DNA of 33,820 nucleotides from Crocinitomicaceae bacterium (GTDB lineage Bacteria; Bacteroidota; Bacteroidia; Flavobacteriales_D; Crocinitomicaceae), in contig JAURNL010000065.1 in assembly GCA_030830205.1 (NCBI GenBank), positions 1 through 33,820 of the forward strand, read 5' to 3'. The position numbers and the translations under genes were made by a program. The notes under the pieces were generated by a model that made no database searches, was not told where the DNA came from, and saw only the letters and a program-made list of their open reading frames with translations. Of this stretch, positions 1 to 7,435 are shown one piece after another. Position 1 is the stretch's first letter; each line of letters begins with the position of its first letter.

Positions 1-1282
1 ACACTTTGACTTTGTCTAGGTATTCTTGCTGAGTAAAGAACTCGTTGTCGGTGGTTTTCAACAAACTGAAATCTTTGGCTTTATCGGCAAATTTTTCTTC
101 AGACAACATACCGTACTGAACAAATACTTGTAGGTCTGGCCACTTGGCTTCAAAATCGGCGCGGTCTTTTTTGAACATCTCGGCCAATTTATCAGCAACT
201 TTTTTAGTGATATGGGCAGATATTTTCTTGACATTGCCATCGCTTTGCAAATACGAACGCGATACGTTGAGTGGAATATCTGGGGAGTCAATGACACCGT
301 GGAGGAGCGTCAAGAATTCCGGAACAATTTCGGCTACGCTGTCGGTAATGAAGACCTGATTGCTGTAGAGGTTGATTTTGTTGCGCTGTACCTCGACGTT
401 TTCCTTGATTTTAGGAAAGTACAAGATCCCCGTTAGGTTGAATGGGTAATCTACATTCAAATGGATGTGAAAGAGCGGCGCCTCGAATGTCATCGGGTAG
501 AGCTCGCGATAGAATTGATCGTAGTCTTCTTGTTTGAGGTCTACAGGTGCTTTGGTCCAGGCTGGGCTTGGGTTATTGACTTGGTTCGGAACGTCGATAG
601 ACACGCGCTTGATTTCTCCCTTTTCGTCTTTTTCGCCTTCAGGTGAATCGATGTATTCAGCTTTAGTGCCAAAGAATACCGGGATCGGTAAAAATTTGCA
701 GTATTTGTCTAGGATGCCTTGAATGCGTTGTTTTTCTAAAAACTCGGCAGACTCTTCTGTGATGTACAAAACGATATCGGTACCGCGACTTTCTTTTTCG
801 ATGTCGATGAGGGTGTATTCCGGTGAGCCGTTACTCTCCCATTGAACGGCTTGAGCGCCTTCATAGCGTGCAAGCGTGCGGATTTGTACCTTTTCAGCTA
901 CCATGAAAGCCGAGTAAAAACCAAGGCCAAAATGACCAATGATTTGCTCTGCGCCTTCTTTCCCTTTGTATTTTTCTACGAATTCTTCGGCGCCAGAAAA
1001 GGCAATTTGATTGATGTATTTATCGATTTCTTCTGAAGTCATGCCAATACCGTTGTCACGGATAGTGAGTGTTTTGGCTTCTTTATCGAGTAGTACTTCT
1101 ACTTTTAAGTCCCCAAGTTCTCCTTTGAATTCGCCATTTTTGGCAAGTACATGGAGTTTTTGGGAGGCATCCACTGCATTGGAAACCAATTCTCTCAAGA
1201 AAATTTCGTGATCGGAATAAAGGAATTTTTTAATTATCGGAAAGATGTTTTCCGTTTGAACATGAATTTGACCTGTTTTCAT
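1..1282 (-). CDS. htpG: Molecular chaperone HtpG (Hsp90), 3' part outside window
   Basis: Read on the minus strand from an ATG at 1282, 427 codons are open and run off the left edge, so about two thirds of a protein of usual length near 620-630 residues is visible. The N-terminal GHKL ATPase domain is clear: the ELVSNAVDAS helix with the magnesium/ATP Asn near residue 30-40, DNGIGM around residue 75, and the glycine-rich lid GHFGLGFYSAF around residue 115. The middle domain follows (SRVSIDVPNQVNNPSPAW, LTGILYFPKI, GVIDSPDIPLNVSR). HtpG is a cytosolic ATP-driven dimeric chaperone for late folding of clients. The first gene on the other strand begins 100 bases away, so the two genes are divergent. 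No convincing promoter was identified in front of htpG. The start is chosen because MKTGQIHVQTENIF matches the family N terminus. Confidence 0.96.
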   Translation of the reverse strand, partial: MKTGQIHVQTENIFPIIKKFLYSDHEIFLRELVSNAVDASQKLHVLAKNGEFKGELGDLKVEVLLDKEAKTLTIRDNGIGMTSEEIDKYINQIAFSGAEEFVEKYKGKEGAEQIIGHFGLGFYSAFMVAEKVQIRTLARYEGAQAVQWESNGSPEYTLIDIEKESRGTDIVLYITEESAEFLEKQRIQGILDKYCKFLPIPVFFGTKAEYIDSPEGEKDEKGEIKRVSIDVPNQVNNPSPAWTKAPVDLKQEDYDQFYRELYPMTFEAPLFHIHLNVDYPFNLTGILYFPKIKENVEVQRNKINLYSNQVFITDSVAEIVPEFLTLLHGVIDSPDIPLNVSRSYLQSDGNVKKISAHITKKVADKLAEMFKKDRADFEAKWPDLQVFVQYGMLSEEKFADKAKDFSLLKTTDNEFFTQQEYLDKVKV

Positions 1283-1343
1283 TGTGTTTCTATTTTTATG
1301 AAATTACTTCTCAATAAAAATGCCACAGCGTAAATGCTGACAT

Positions 1344-1378
1344 TTTGACAAGCAAATGCTTTTTTTTTGTCAATTTTG
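1344..1378 (+). promoter_or_regulatory. Candidate Bacteroidota promoter for the SDR-pgk pair
   Basis: TTTG at 1344-1347 is followed 23 bases later by CAATTTTG at 1371-1378, which matches TAnnTTTG at 7 of the expected 8 (or fewer informative) positions, with C in place of T at the first. It lies only 4 bases upstream of the SDR start codon, so a transcript starting here would be leaderless or nearly so, or the promoter serves mainly an internal start. The assignment is by pattern only. Confidence 0.4.
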
Positions 1379-1382
1379 CAGC

Positions 1383-2132
1383 ATGAAATATGCAATCATT
1401 ACCGGTGCAAGCTCCGGATTTGGCGCAGCAATTGCCCAAGAGCTGCAAGGATTGGGTTATGGTTTGGTGCTCCTAGCAAGAAGAATAGATCGTCTTGAGA
1501 CATTACAAAAAAAACTGAATCAGACTCCAGTTTACATTGCTAAACTAGATGTATGTCAGGAAGACCAAGTACGAGAGGTTGTTTCTAATTTACCTAGTGA
1601 CATCGCCAAAAACTGTTTTGTATTAATCAACAACGCGGGATTAGCTGTGGGTAGAGGACCGCTCGACACCGGGCTTTCCGACGATTGGAATCGCATGCTC
1701 GACACTAACGTTAAAGGACTTCTATACATGAGCCATGCAGTTATCCCTCTTCTTAAAAAACATCCATTTAGTCACATCATTAATATTTCATCCATTGCAG
1801 GAAAGGAGGTTTACGCGGGCGGTAATGTTTATTGCGCAAGCAAACATGCTGTTGACGCACTATCCAAAGCCCTACGCATCGATTTATTAGCACGGCAAAT
1901 CAAAGTAAGCAATATTGCGCCTGGGGCAGCCGAAACTGAATTTTCTCTAGTGCGTTTTAAAGGAGATGAGCAAACAGCTGCAAGCGTCTACGACGGCTAT
2001 GAAGCACTCCAGGCTAGCGACATAGCCCAAACAGTTGCGTTTATCGTTACGCGCCCCAATCACGTGAGCATTGCAGACATCACAATCATGCCTACTGCTC
2101 AGGCTAATGGCAGTCTTTTTCATAAACAATAA
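1383..2132 (+). CDS. Short-chain dehydrogenase/reductase (YdfG-like)
   Basis: A 249-residue classical SDR. The Rossmann motif TGASSGFG is at residues 7-14, the adenine-ring Asp at D56, NNAG at 83-86, and the catalytic set is Ser136/137, Tyr150 and Lys154 (YCASK), with PG at 180-181. An Arg-rich stretch after the second strand (LARRIDRL, residues 31-38) suggests NADP(H) preference. The sequence resembles the YdfG group, which oxidises 3-hydroxy acids such as L-allo-threonine, serine or 3-hydroxypropionate; substrate remains inferred. An in-frame ATG exists 27 bases upstream, but the ATG at 1383 puts the first beta strand (MKYAIITGAS) at the usual place. pgk starts 18 bases after the stop, so the two are probably cotranscribed. 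Confidence 0.88.
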   Translation: MKYAIITGASSGFGAAIAQELQGLGYGLVLLARRIDRLETLQKKLNQTPVYIAKLDVCQEDQVREVVSNLPSDIAKNCFVLINNAGLAVGRGPLDTGLSDDWNRMLDTNVKGLLYMSHAVIPLLKKHPFSHIINISSIAGKEVYAGGNVYCASKHAVDALSKALRIDLLARQIKVSNIAPGAAETEFSLVRFKGDEQTAASVYDGYEALQASDIAQTVAFIVTRPNHVSIADITIMPTAQANGSLFHKQ

Positions 2133-2150
2133 ATTTCAAGCACTTAAAAT

Positions 2151-3344
2151 ATGAATTCCTTTCAACAATATTCATTTGCCAACAAACGTGCAATAGTAAG
2201 AGTAGACTTTAATGTACCGATGGACAAAAATTCAGGACAAGTCACTGATGATAAACGCATTCGGGCTGCACTGCCAACCATTAAACACATTCTTCAAAAA
2301 GGTGGTAGTGTTGTTATTTTATCTCATTTTGGCCGACCTAAAAATGGACCAGAGGCAATTTATTCTCTTGGACAAATCACTTCTAAGGTGAGCGAAATCG
2401 TTGGATCTAAAGTACATTTTGCATCCGATTGTATCAGCGATGAAGCTTTTAATTTAAGTAGAGACCTCAAGCCTGGCGAGCTTCTTTTACTTGAAAATGT
2501 ACGTTTTTACGCAGAAGAAACTGCTGGCGATCTTGATTTTGCACAGAAATTAGCAAAACACGGCGATTGCTTTGTGAATGATGCTTTTGGAGCAGCTCAC
2601 CGCGCACATGCAAGCACTACTCAATTAGCTAGTTGTTTTCCTAAAGATAAAATGGCAGGTCTACTTATGAGTGCAGAATTGGAAAATGCTCGAAAAGTAG
2701 TTCATGATGCCAAAAGACCGTTTACAGCAATTGTGGGGGGTGCGAAAGTTTCTGATAAAATTCTTATTGTAGAAAACCTGCTCAATCTAGCAGATCATAT
2801 CATTATAGGTGGTGGTATGGCTTATACTTTTTTCAAAGCTATGGGTGGTCAGATTGGCAACTCACTATGTGAAATTGAACGTTTAGAAACATGTATAGAT
2901 ATTCTAAACAAAGCAAAAGCAAAAGGAGTTGCTATTCATCTACCTATTGATGCCATAGCAGCAGATCGCTTCTCTCCAGATGCCGATGTGCAAATAAGCA
3001 ACTCAAATGCAATTGATGAAGGACGAATGGGCTTAGATATTGGACCTGAAGCTGTAAAAGATTTTACAGAAGTGCTTTTAGCGAGTGAGACGATCTTATG
3101 GAATGGACCTATGGGTGTTTTTGAAATGCCAATTTTTGAAAATGGCACCAAAAACATTGCACTAGCTGTAGCAGAGGCAACAAGAAATGGTGCATTTAGT
3201 CTTATCGGCGGTGGAGATAGTGCAGCTGCAGTGCAAAAGTTTAACTTAAGTACAGAAGTAAGTTATGTGAGTACTGGAGGTGGTGCACTCCTTGAATACT
3301 TTGAAGGAAAAGTCTTACCAGGCGTTGCTGCTTTAGAAGCTTAA
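2151..3344 (+). CDS. pgk: Phosphoglycerate kinase
   Basis: A 397-residue protein of normal family length. It catalyses 1,3-bisphosphoglycerate + ADP to 3-phosphoglycerate + ATP in cytosolic glycolysis. Family motifs are present in order: RVDFNVP at 17-23, the substrate-binding SHFGRP, ENVRFY, the basic-patch FVNDAFGAAHRAHAST, GGAKVSDK, the hinge and nucleotide site WNGPMGVFE, and GGGDSAAA near the C terminus. It follows the SDR gene by 18 bases on the same strand. Its TAA stop (3342-3344) overlaps the TAA stop of the convergent gap gene, the next enzyme in the pathway, within a shared TTAA. Confidence 0.98.
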   Translation: MNSFQQYSFANKRAIVRVDFNVPMDKNSGQVTDDKRIRAALPTIKHILQKGGSVVILSHFGRPKNGPEAIYSLGQITSKVSEIVGSKVHFASDCISDEAFNLSRDLKPGELLLLENVRFYAEETAGDLDFAQKLAKHGDCFVNDAFGAAHRAHASTTQLASCFPKDKMAGLLMSAELENARKVVHDAKRPFTAIVGGAKVSDKILIVENLLNLADHIIIGGGMAYTFFKAMGGQIGNSLCEIERLETCIDILNKAKAKGVAIHLPIDAIAADRFSPDADVQISNSNAIDEGRMGLDIGPEAVKDFTEVLLASETILWNGPMGVFEMPIFENGTKNIALAVAEATRNGAFSLIGGGDSAAAVQKFNLSTEVSYVSTGGGALLEYFEGKVLPGVAALEA

Positions 3345-4330
3345 AACCGTTTTACTACATCAACAAGGCGATTAGAATACCCGGCCTCGTTATCGTACCA
3401 ACCAGCTACCTTTATCAAACCATTGAAAACAGTAGTGAGGCCGGCATCGAAGACGACGCTATGCGGATTTCCCAATACATCTACTGAGACAATCGGATCT
3501 TCTGTGTATTGCATGATTCCTTTCAAAGGTCCCATAGCAGCGGTTTTCATGGCGTTATTAATTTGCTCAGCCGTAATTTCTGATTTTGTAACGAGCGTCA
3601 TTTCAGTGACTGATCCATCGGTAACGGGTACGCGGAAGCTTCCGCCAGTGATTTTACCTTTCAAATCAGGAAAAATACGAGTGATCGCTTTGGCAGCACC
3701 TGTGGATGTTGGAATAATGCTGTTTGCTGCAGCACGGGCACGTCTCAAGTCTTTGTGAGGTGCGTCGTGTAGACGTTGATCAGAGGTGTAACTGTGAACC
3801 GTAGATATGTAAGCAACATCGATATCGAGAATTTCTTTGAGTACTTTCACCATTGGTGCAGAATTGTTAGTAGTGCAAGAAGCATTTGAGATAACAGTGT
3901 CTGTCCAATCAATTTGTTGATCATTTACTCCCAAAACAACTGATGGGATATCTTCATCATTAGCAGGCGCGCTTATTACAACATGTTTAGCACCACCAAC
4001 CAAGTGTTTTGATGCGGCTTCACGAGTCAAAAATAATCCTGTTGACTCAATTACTACCTCAACACCATAGGCCGCCCAATTAATGAGCTCAGGATTTCGT
4101 TCACTGATGAAAACCATTTTTTTACCATTCTCAAATAGCAAGGTGTTGTCTACAATTTCAAAAGATAAACCGAAAGGTCCGTGAATACTGTCGTATTTGA
4201 GTAAATGCGCAAGCGTTTTCACATCTGCTAGATCATTGACTAGCGCGACATCAATTTGAGGGTCTTGAAGGGCAATTCTTGTAAAACAGCGCCCAATTCT
4301 TCCAAATCCATTTACTCCTACAGTTTTCAT
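3341..4330 (-). CDS. gap: Glyceraldehyde-3-phosphate dehydrogenase, type I
   Basis: A 329-residue GAPDH. NGFGRIGR (residues 7-14) is the NAD-binding loop, and Asp33 at the end of the second strand favours NAD. The catalytic Cys152 lies in SNASCTTN (148-155) and the partner His179 in STVHSYT. The second cysteine common in many GAPDHs (CTTNC) is Asn here (CTTNN). The enzyme makes 1,3-bisphosphoglycerate, the substrate of the neighbouring Pgk, although the two genes are convergent rather than in one operon. The gene has its own promoter-like element upstream, beyond the terminator of the peptidase gene, so it is probably transcribed independently. The start codon is followed directly by the typical MKTVGVNGFGRIGR. 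Confidence 0.98.
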   Translation of the reverse strand: MKTVGVNGFGRIGRCFTRIALQDPQIDVALVNDLADVKTLAHLLKYDSIHGPFGLSFEIVDNTLLFENGKKMVFISERNPELINWAAYGVEVVIESTGLFLTREAASKHLVGGAKHVVISAPANDEDIPSVVLGVNDQQIDWTDTVISNASCTTNNSAPMVKVLKEILDIDVAYISTVHSYTSDQRLHDAPHKDLRRARAAANSIIPTSTGAAKAITRIFPDLKGKITGGSFRVPVTDGSVTEMTLVTKSEITAEQINNAMKTAAMGPLKGIMQYTEDPIVSVDVLGNPHSVVFDAGLTTVFNGLIKVAGWYDNEAGYSNRLVDVVKRF

Positions 4331-4352
4331 TTTTGACTTATTGTTGTTGTTA

Positions 4353-4386
4353 CAAAAATAACAATAATAAAGAAAAAGTGTTCAAA
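4353..4386 (-). promoter_or_regulatory. Promoter for gap
   Basis: On the minus strand TATTTTTG (plus coordinates 4353-4360) is a perfect TAnnTTTG element, preceded by TTTG (4383-4386) with a 22-base spacer. It lies about 23 bases upstream of the gap ATG. The upstream TTTG lies inside the 3' arm of the terminator hairpin of the preceding peptidase gene. Confidence 0.6.
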
Positions 4387-4403
4387 TGACACTTTGAACA
4401 CTT
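4367..4403 (-). terminator. Rho-independent terminator after the C1B peptidase gene
   Basis: A perfect 11-bp inverted repeat (AAGTGTTCAAA at 4376-4386 and TTTGAACACTT at 4393-4403) with a 6-base loop. On the minus strand it is followed by TTTCTTTATT. It closes the receptor-kdsB-SPOR-peptidase cluster. Confidence 0.8.
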
Positions 4404-4446
4404 ATTAAATTGATTTTCAGAAGTTTAACAGGTTGTCTATATTAGA

Positions 4447-5637
4447 TTACCATTTCAATTTTGTCTTGACCTGCTGTGTTACAGCATCTTTATGCAAATA
4501 AATATTGATCGTCTTATATTTGAAATAGCTCTCCGAAACAAACAAATAACCCTTAGGCATATTGCTTGTTCCCCATGAATTTTTGACCATCAAGTAACGC
4601 GTACCATTTTGGTCTGTGTAAAGTCCAACAATATGCATACCGTGATCATCAGTAGTCGTTTTGTTATCATAGGCTTTTTGGCGCAATTCAGGTGTGATGG
4701 CTAATTCCTTCATAGGTTCCAAAAACGCATTAGATTTTCGCTCAGCACCTGCGTCATTGAATCGTTTGTCGTCTTTACCAATTACTTCGATCATGCCCGG
4801 ATCTGCAGGCACGATAGCTATTCCATTTTTAAAACTGAAACCCTTTTCAGATACATCAGCGCCCCAAGCAACGGTATATCCGTTTTTAAGTGCAGCGACA
4901 GTAACATCAAAAAGATCATCCATGCTTACGTTATAACTCTTCCCCCACGCCCAATTATCTGGAATCTCGAGCATACATTCACTGTACATTGGGTGGTTCG
5001 TAAATGAAGTCAACGAGACGTAATTTTTCATGTCTAAGCCTAGCGAAGATGCAAAACTCTTTGGTGTATAACGAGTTCCGTTCCATTCAAAAGTTTCGAT
5101 GTCTTTTCCAATACCACGATTAAGTATATCATTGAATTTTCGTTTCCACTCGTCAGTAATTCCTTCCGGAGCGGATAAACGAGAAATGACATCATTCATA
5201 AGCGTATTAAGTTGATTGAACATTTCGCCATGATTATATGATTTAGCTTCGTTCAATCCGGTATACACTTCATAAGGTACAATTCCATATTTCTCTATGA
5301 CTAAAGGAACGTCATGGAAAGCACCCCCTTCGCCAAAATTCACCTTTCCGTCCATTCTTATGTATTTTTCCGCTTTCATTTCATAAGCCTTGCGTACTAC
5401 ATACATTTCTGATAACACTACTTGTTTTTTGGTGAGGCGCTGGATTTCTGACTCAAAAAAACTTGTTGCCGAAAATGACCAACATGTTCCTGTCTGACCC
5501 TGACTTTGGACCGGAGTAGCATCTAGTTGCACCATTTTTTTGAACTGATATTTACTTCCTTCTACATTGGTAGTTTGTGCAAATAATAAAGTGGTACTAA
5601 TCCCTATGGATAGTAAAAAACTGAAGATTTTTTTCAT
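4447..5637 (-). CDS. Secreted C1B-family cysteine peptidase (bleomycin hydrolase/PepC-like)
   Basis: A 396-residue protein with a papain-fold catalytic set: the oxyanion Gln46 and nucleophile Cys52 in QSQGQTGTCWSFS (44-56), His335 in DDHGMHIVG, and Asn353 in KNSWG. The insertion pattern and length match peptidase family C1B, whose members act as aminopeptidases or bleomycin hydrolases. Unlike the cytosolic founders it starts with a signal peptide (MKKIFSFLLSIGISTTLLFAQ, cleavage near residue 20), so it probably acts in the periplasm. It lies 9 bases downstream of the HU-SPOR gene and is followed by a strong terminator, so it is likely the last gene of that operon. Substrate is unknown. Confidence 0.9.
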   Translation of the reverse strand: MKKIFSFLLSIGISTTLLFAQTTNVEGSKYQFKKMVQLDATPVQSQGQTGTCWSFSATSFFESEIQRLTKKQVVLSEMYVVRKAYEMKAEKYIRMDGKVNFGEGGAFHDVPLVIEKYGIVPYEVYTGLNEAKSYNHGEMFNQLNTLMNDVISRLSAPEGITDEWKRKFNDILNRGIGKDIETFEWNGTRYTPKSFASSLGLDMKNYVSLTSFTNHPMYSECMLEIPDNWAWGKSYNVSMDDLFDVTVAALKNGYTVAWGADVSEKGFSFKNGIAIVPADPGMIEVIGKDDKRFNDAGAERKSNAFLEPMKELAITPELRQKAYDNKTTTDDHGMHIVGLYTDQNGTRYLMVKNSWGTSNMPKGYLFVSESYFKYKTINIYLHKDAVTQQVKTKLKW

Positions 5638-5646
5638 AAATAAAAT

Positions 5647-6684
5647 TTAATTGTTGAGTACCCAGCCTTGCAAACCGCGTTCTGCAGCTTGTTGCTTGAT
5701 GTTTTGGAGTTCTGAAATATTTTGTGCTGCACCTGCACTTACTTTGGTTAGCGCACCATTTTCGATAAGTCTGGCTGCAAATCCATCTCGGATTAATTTG
5801 AGCTGCAAATTTTTTGCATTTTGAAAATTTGAAAAACAACCTACAATGAAATCAAATGCCGCATTTGAAGTTTGTACTGGAGTAGTAGCATTTGGAATAA
5901 TTTTCTGGGCCGGGACATTGACAATAAAATCATAACCAGGCTGCCACTCATACGTTTCATAGCGAGCATATAACTCTTGTTCAAAATGGAGTTTTGGTGC
6001 TTCTTGAAGATTTGTTTGACTGCTCTTTAAATGAGCTTTTGTATAAGCTGCAGGAGTTTTGCGATGAAGTGGATTAAAGTCAGAACTAGAGAACAAACCT
6101 GACTCTAAAGCATTAGTTTGGGTAGGAATCCAAAACGAATAGAAAGCAAAAGGCAATATACAAGCTGCTGCCGCAATGCGTCCCCAGTTTGTTTTTTGAG
6201 GAGCAATTTTTGGCTGTAATTCGAGAATTGGCACCTCTTTTGTCTGTTCTTGTGTTTGCTCTTGTTGCTGCGCGACAAAATTGAGTTTGGCTAACCCGTA
6301 TGAAGACATCAATAAATTAAAAAAGCGGTCTTGTTCAAAGTTAATCTGACCATCCGACTCTTTGGTAAAAGTTCCAAGTTTGGGTAACCGAATGACTTCA
6401 CCTATACTCAGCTGGCGTTGTAAAAAGTCGGTATGAGCTTGTAGTTTATTTTTGGCTTCTTCATAAAAGAGGCCATGTACTCTTGCAAATTCAGCTAAAA
6501 ATAGGCCATCGTCGGCAAGTAAGAATCGATTAAAAAGTAGGGCTTTCTTGGGCGGCGAGATAAGACCTCTATCAAGATCTATTTCAGAGGAAATTTGTTT
6601 GGCAACAAAGCCACCAAACCCAGGAACAACAACACAGTTGTGTCTGAGTAATAGTTGAATGATGATTTCTTCAAAACCCTGCAT
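5647..6684 (-). CDS. HU/CCDC81-like and SPOR domain membrane protein
   Basis: A 345-residue protein of a Bacteroidota-typical architecture. Residues 1-135 resemble the prokaryotic CCDC81/HU-like domain (CVVVPGFGGFVA near 17-28, and GEVIRLPKLGTF near 95-106). A Gln-rich linker follows at 138-150, then a single membrane segment at about 167-187 (WGRIAAAACILPFAFYSFWI), and a periplasmic part ending in a SPOR-like domain at 277-345 (FDFIVGCFSN, then the C-terminal QGWVLNN strand). SPOR domains bind denuded peptidoglycan at division sites; the HU-like part would face the cytoplasm, so the protein may link DNA or filaments to the cell wall. That role is inferred. It is 28 bases downstream of kdsB and 9 bases upstream of the peptidase gene. 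Confidence 0.82.
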   Translation of the reverse strand: MQGFEEIIIQLLLRHNCVVVPGFGGFVAKQISSEIDLDRGLISPPKKALLFNRFLLADDGLFLAEFARVHGLFYEEAKNKLQAHTDFLQRQLSIGEVIRLPKLGTFTKESDGQINFEQDRFFNLLMSSYGLAKLNFVAQQQEQTQEQTKEVPILELQPKIAPQKTNWGRIAAAACILPFAFYSFWIPTQTNALESGLFSSSDFNPLHRKTPAAYTKAHLKSSQTNLQEAPKLHFEQELYARYETYEWQPGYDFIVNVPAQKIIPNATTPVQTSNAAFDFIVGCFSNFQNAKNLQLKLIRDGFAARLIENGALTKVSAGAAQNISELQNIKQQAAERGLQGWVLNN

Positions 6685-6712
6685 CTAACAAATTTACAAA
6701 AGTCTGAGCAGA

Positions 6713-7435
6713 TTACAAAAAAGGTAAGACTTTTTCTAAATCAGCAGGGACATCGATATTTGGTGATTCAATATGCGTATGCACTAAACGAATTGGTAAG
6801 CCATAATAAAGCCAGCGTAGTTGCTCAAGTGATTCGGCAAGTTCCAATTTGCAAGGCTCTAGTAACGCTATTTTTTTAAGAACTGCGCTTTTATATGCGT
6901 ATAGACCAATATGTCTCAGGTAAGGAAAGGACATATTTTTGGCAAAATGTGTATTGGGGATTGGGCTTCTGGAGAAATAAATAGCATTCTGATATTGGTC
7001 TTCTAATACCTTTATGCGATTGACATTATTAAGGTCCTCCATGCTTACTTCAGGGTGGACTAAAGTTGCGATTTGCACCAAAGGGTCTTTGAAAGCCTCT
7101 AGAAGTTGATCGAGTTGCAAACCTGAAACCAAAGGCTCGTCTCCCTGAATATTAATAACGGTGTCGTGATCAGGAAAATGTGCGAGAACTTCGGCACACC
7201 GCTCTGTACCAGACTGATGATCTAGACTAGTAAGTAAGACCTCACCTCCAAAACTACGCACCTCATCATAGATGCGTTGATCGTCTGTAGCAACTACAAG
7301 TGTTTGAAGAAGGCTAGCTTTGCTTGCTCCCTCGTAGACTCGTTGGATCATGGATTTTCCTTTAAGGTCAATGAGGGGCTTGCCAGGGAATCTAGTTGAG
7401 CCAAAACGAGCAGGAATAACGCCTAATACTTTCAT
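6713..7435 (-). CDS. kdsB: 3-deoxy-manno-octulosonate cytidylyltransferase
   Basis: A 240-residue enzyme of normal family length. It activates KDO with CTP to CMP-KDO for the lipopolysaccharide inner core, in the cytosol. Seen motifs are the nucleotide loop IPARFGSTRFPGKPL (7-21), VVATDDQRI, DHQSGTERCAEV and NIQGDEPL, which carries the metal-binding Asp. Its ATG overlaps the last base of the TonB-dependent receptor stop codon (TAATG), so translation is probably coupled to the upstream gene. It marks the organism as diderm with KDO-containing lipid A. Confidence 0.97.
   Translation of the reverse strand: MKVLGVIPARFGSTRFPGKPLIDLKGKSMIQRVYEGASKASLLQTLVVATDDQRIYDEVRSFGGEVLLTSLDHQSGTERCAEVLAHFPDHDTVINIQGDEPLVSGLQLDQLLEAFKDPLVQIATLVHPEVSMEDLNNVNRIKVLEDQYQNAIYFSRSPIPNTHFAKNMSFPYLRHIGLYAYKSAVLKKIALLEPCKLELAESLEQLRWLYYGLPIRLVHTHIESPNIDVPADLEKVLPFL

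Noticed and set aside
3423-3758. Open frame antisense to gap as a gene
   Set aside because: It is the shadow of a strongly conserved enzyme gene and has no family pattern; the same holds for other long antisense frames such as 12301-12714, 31180-31527 and 32931-33317.
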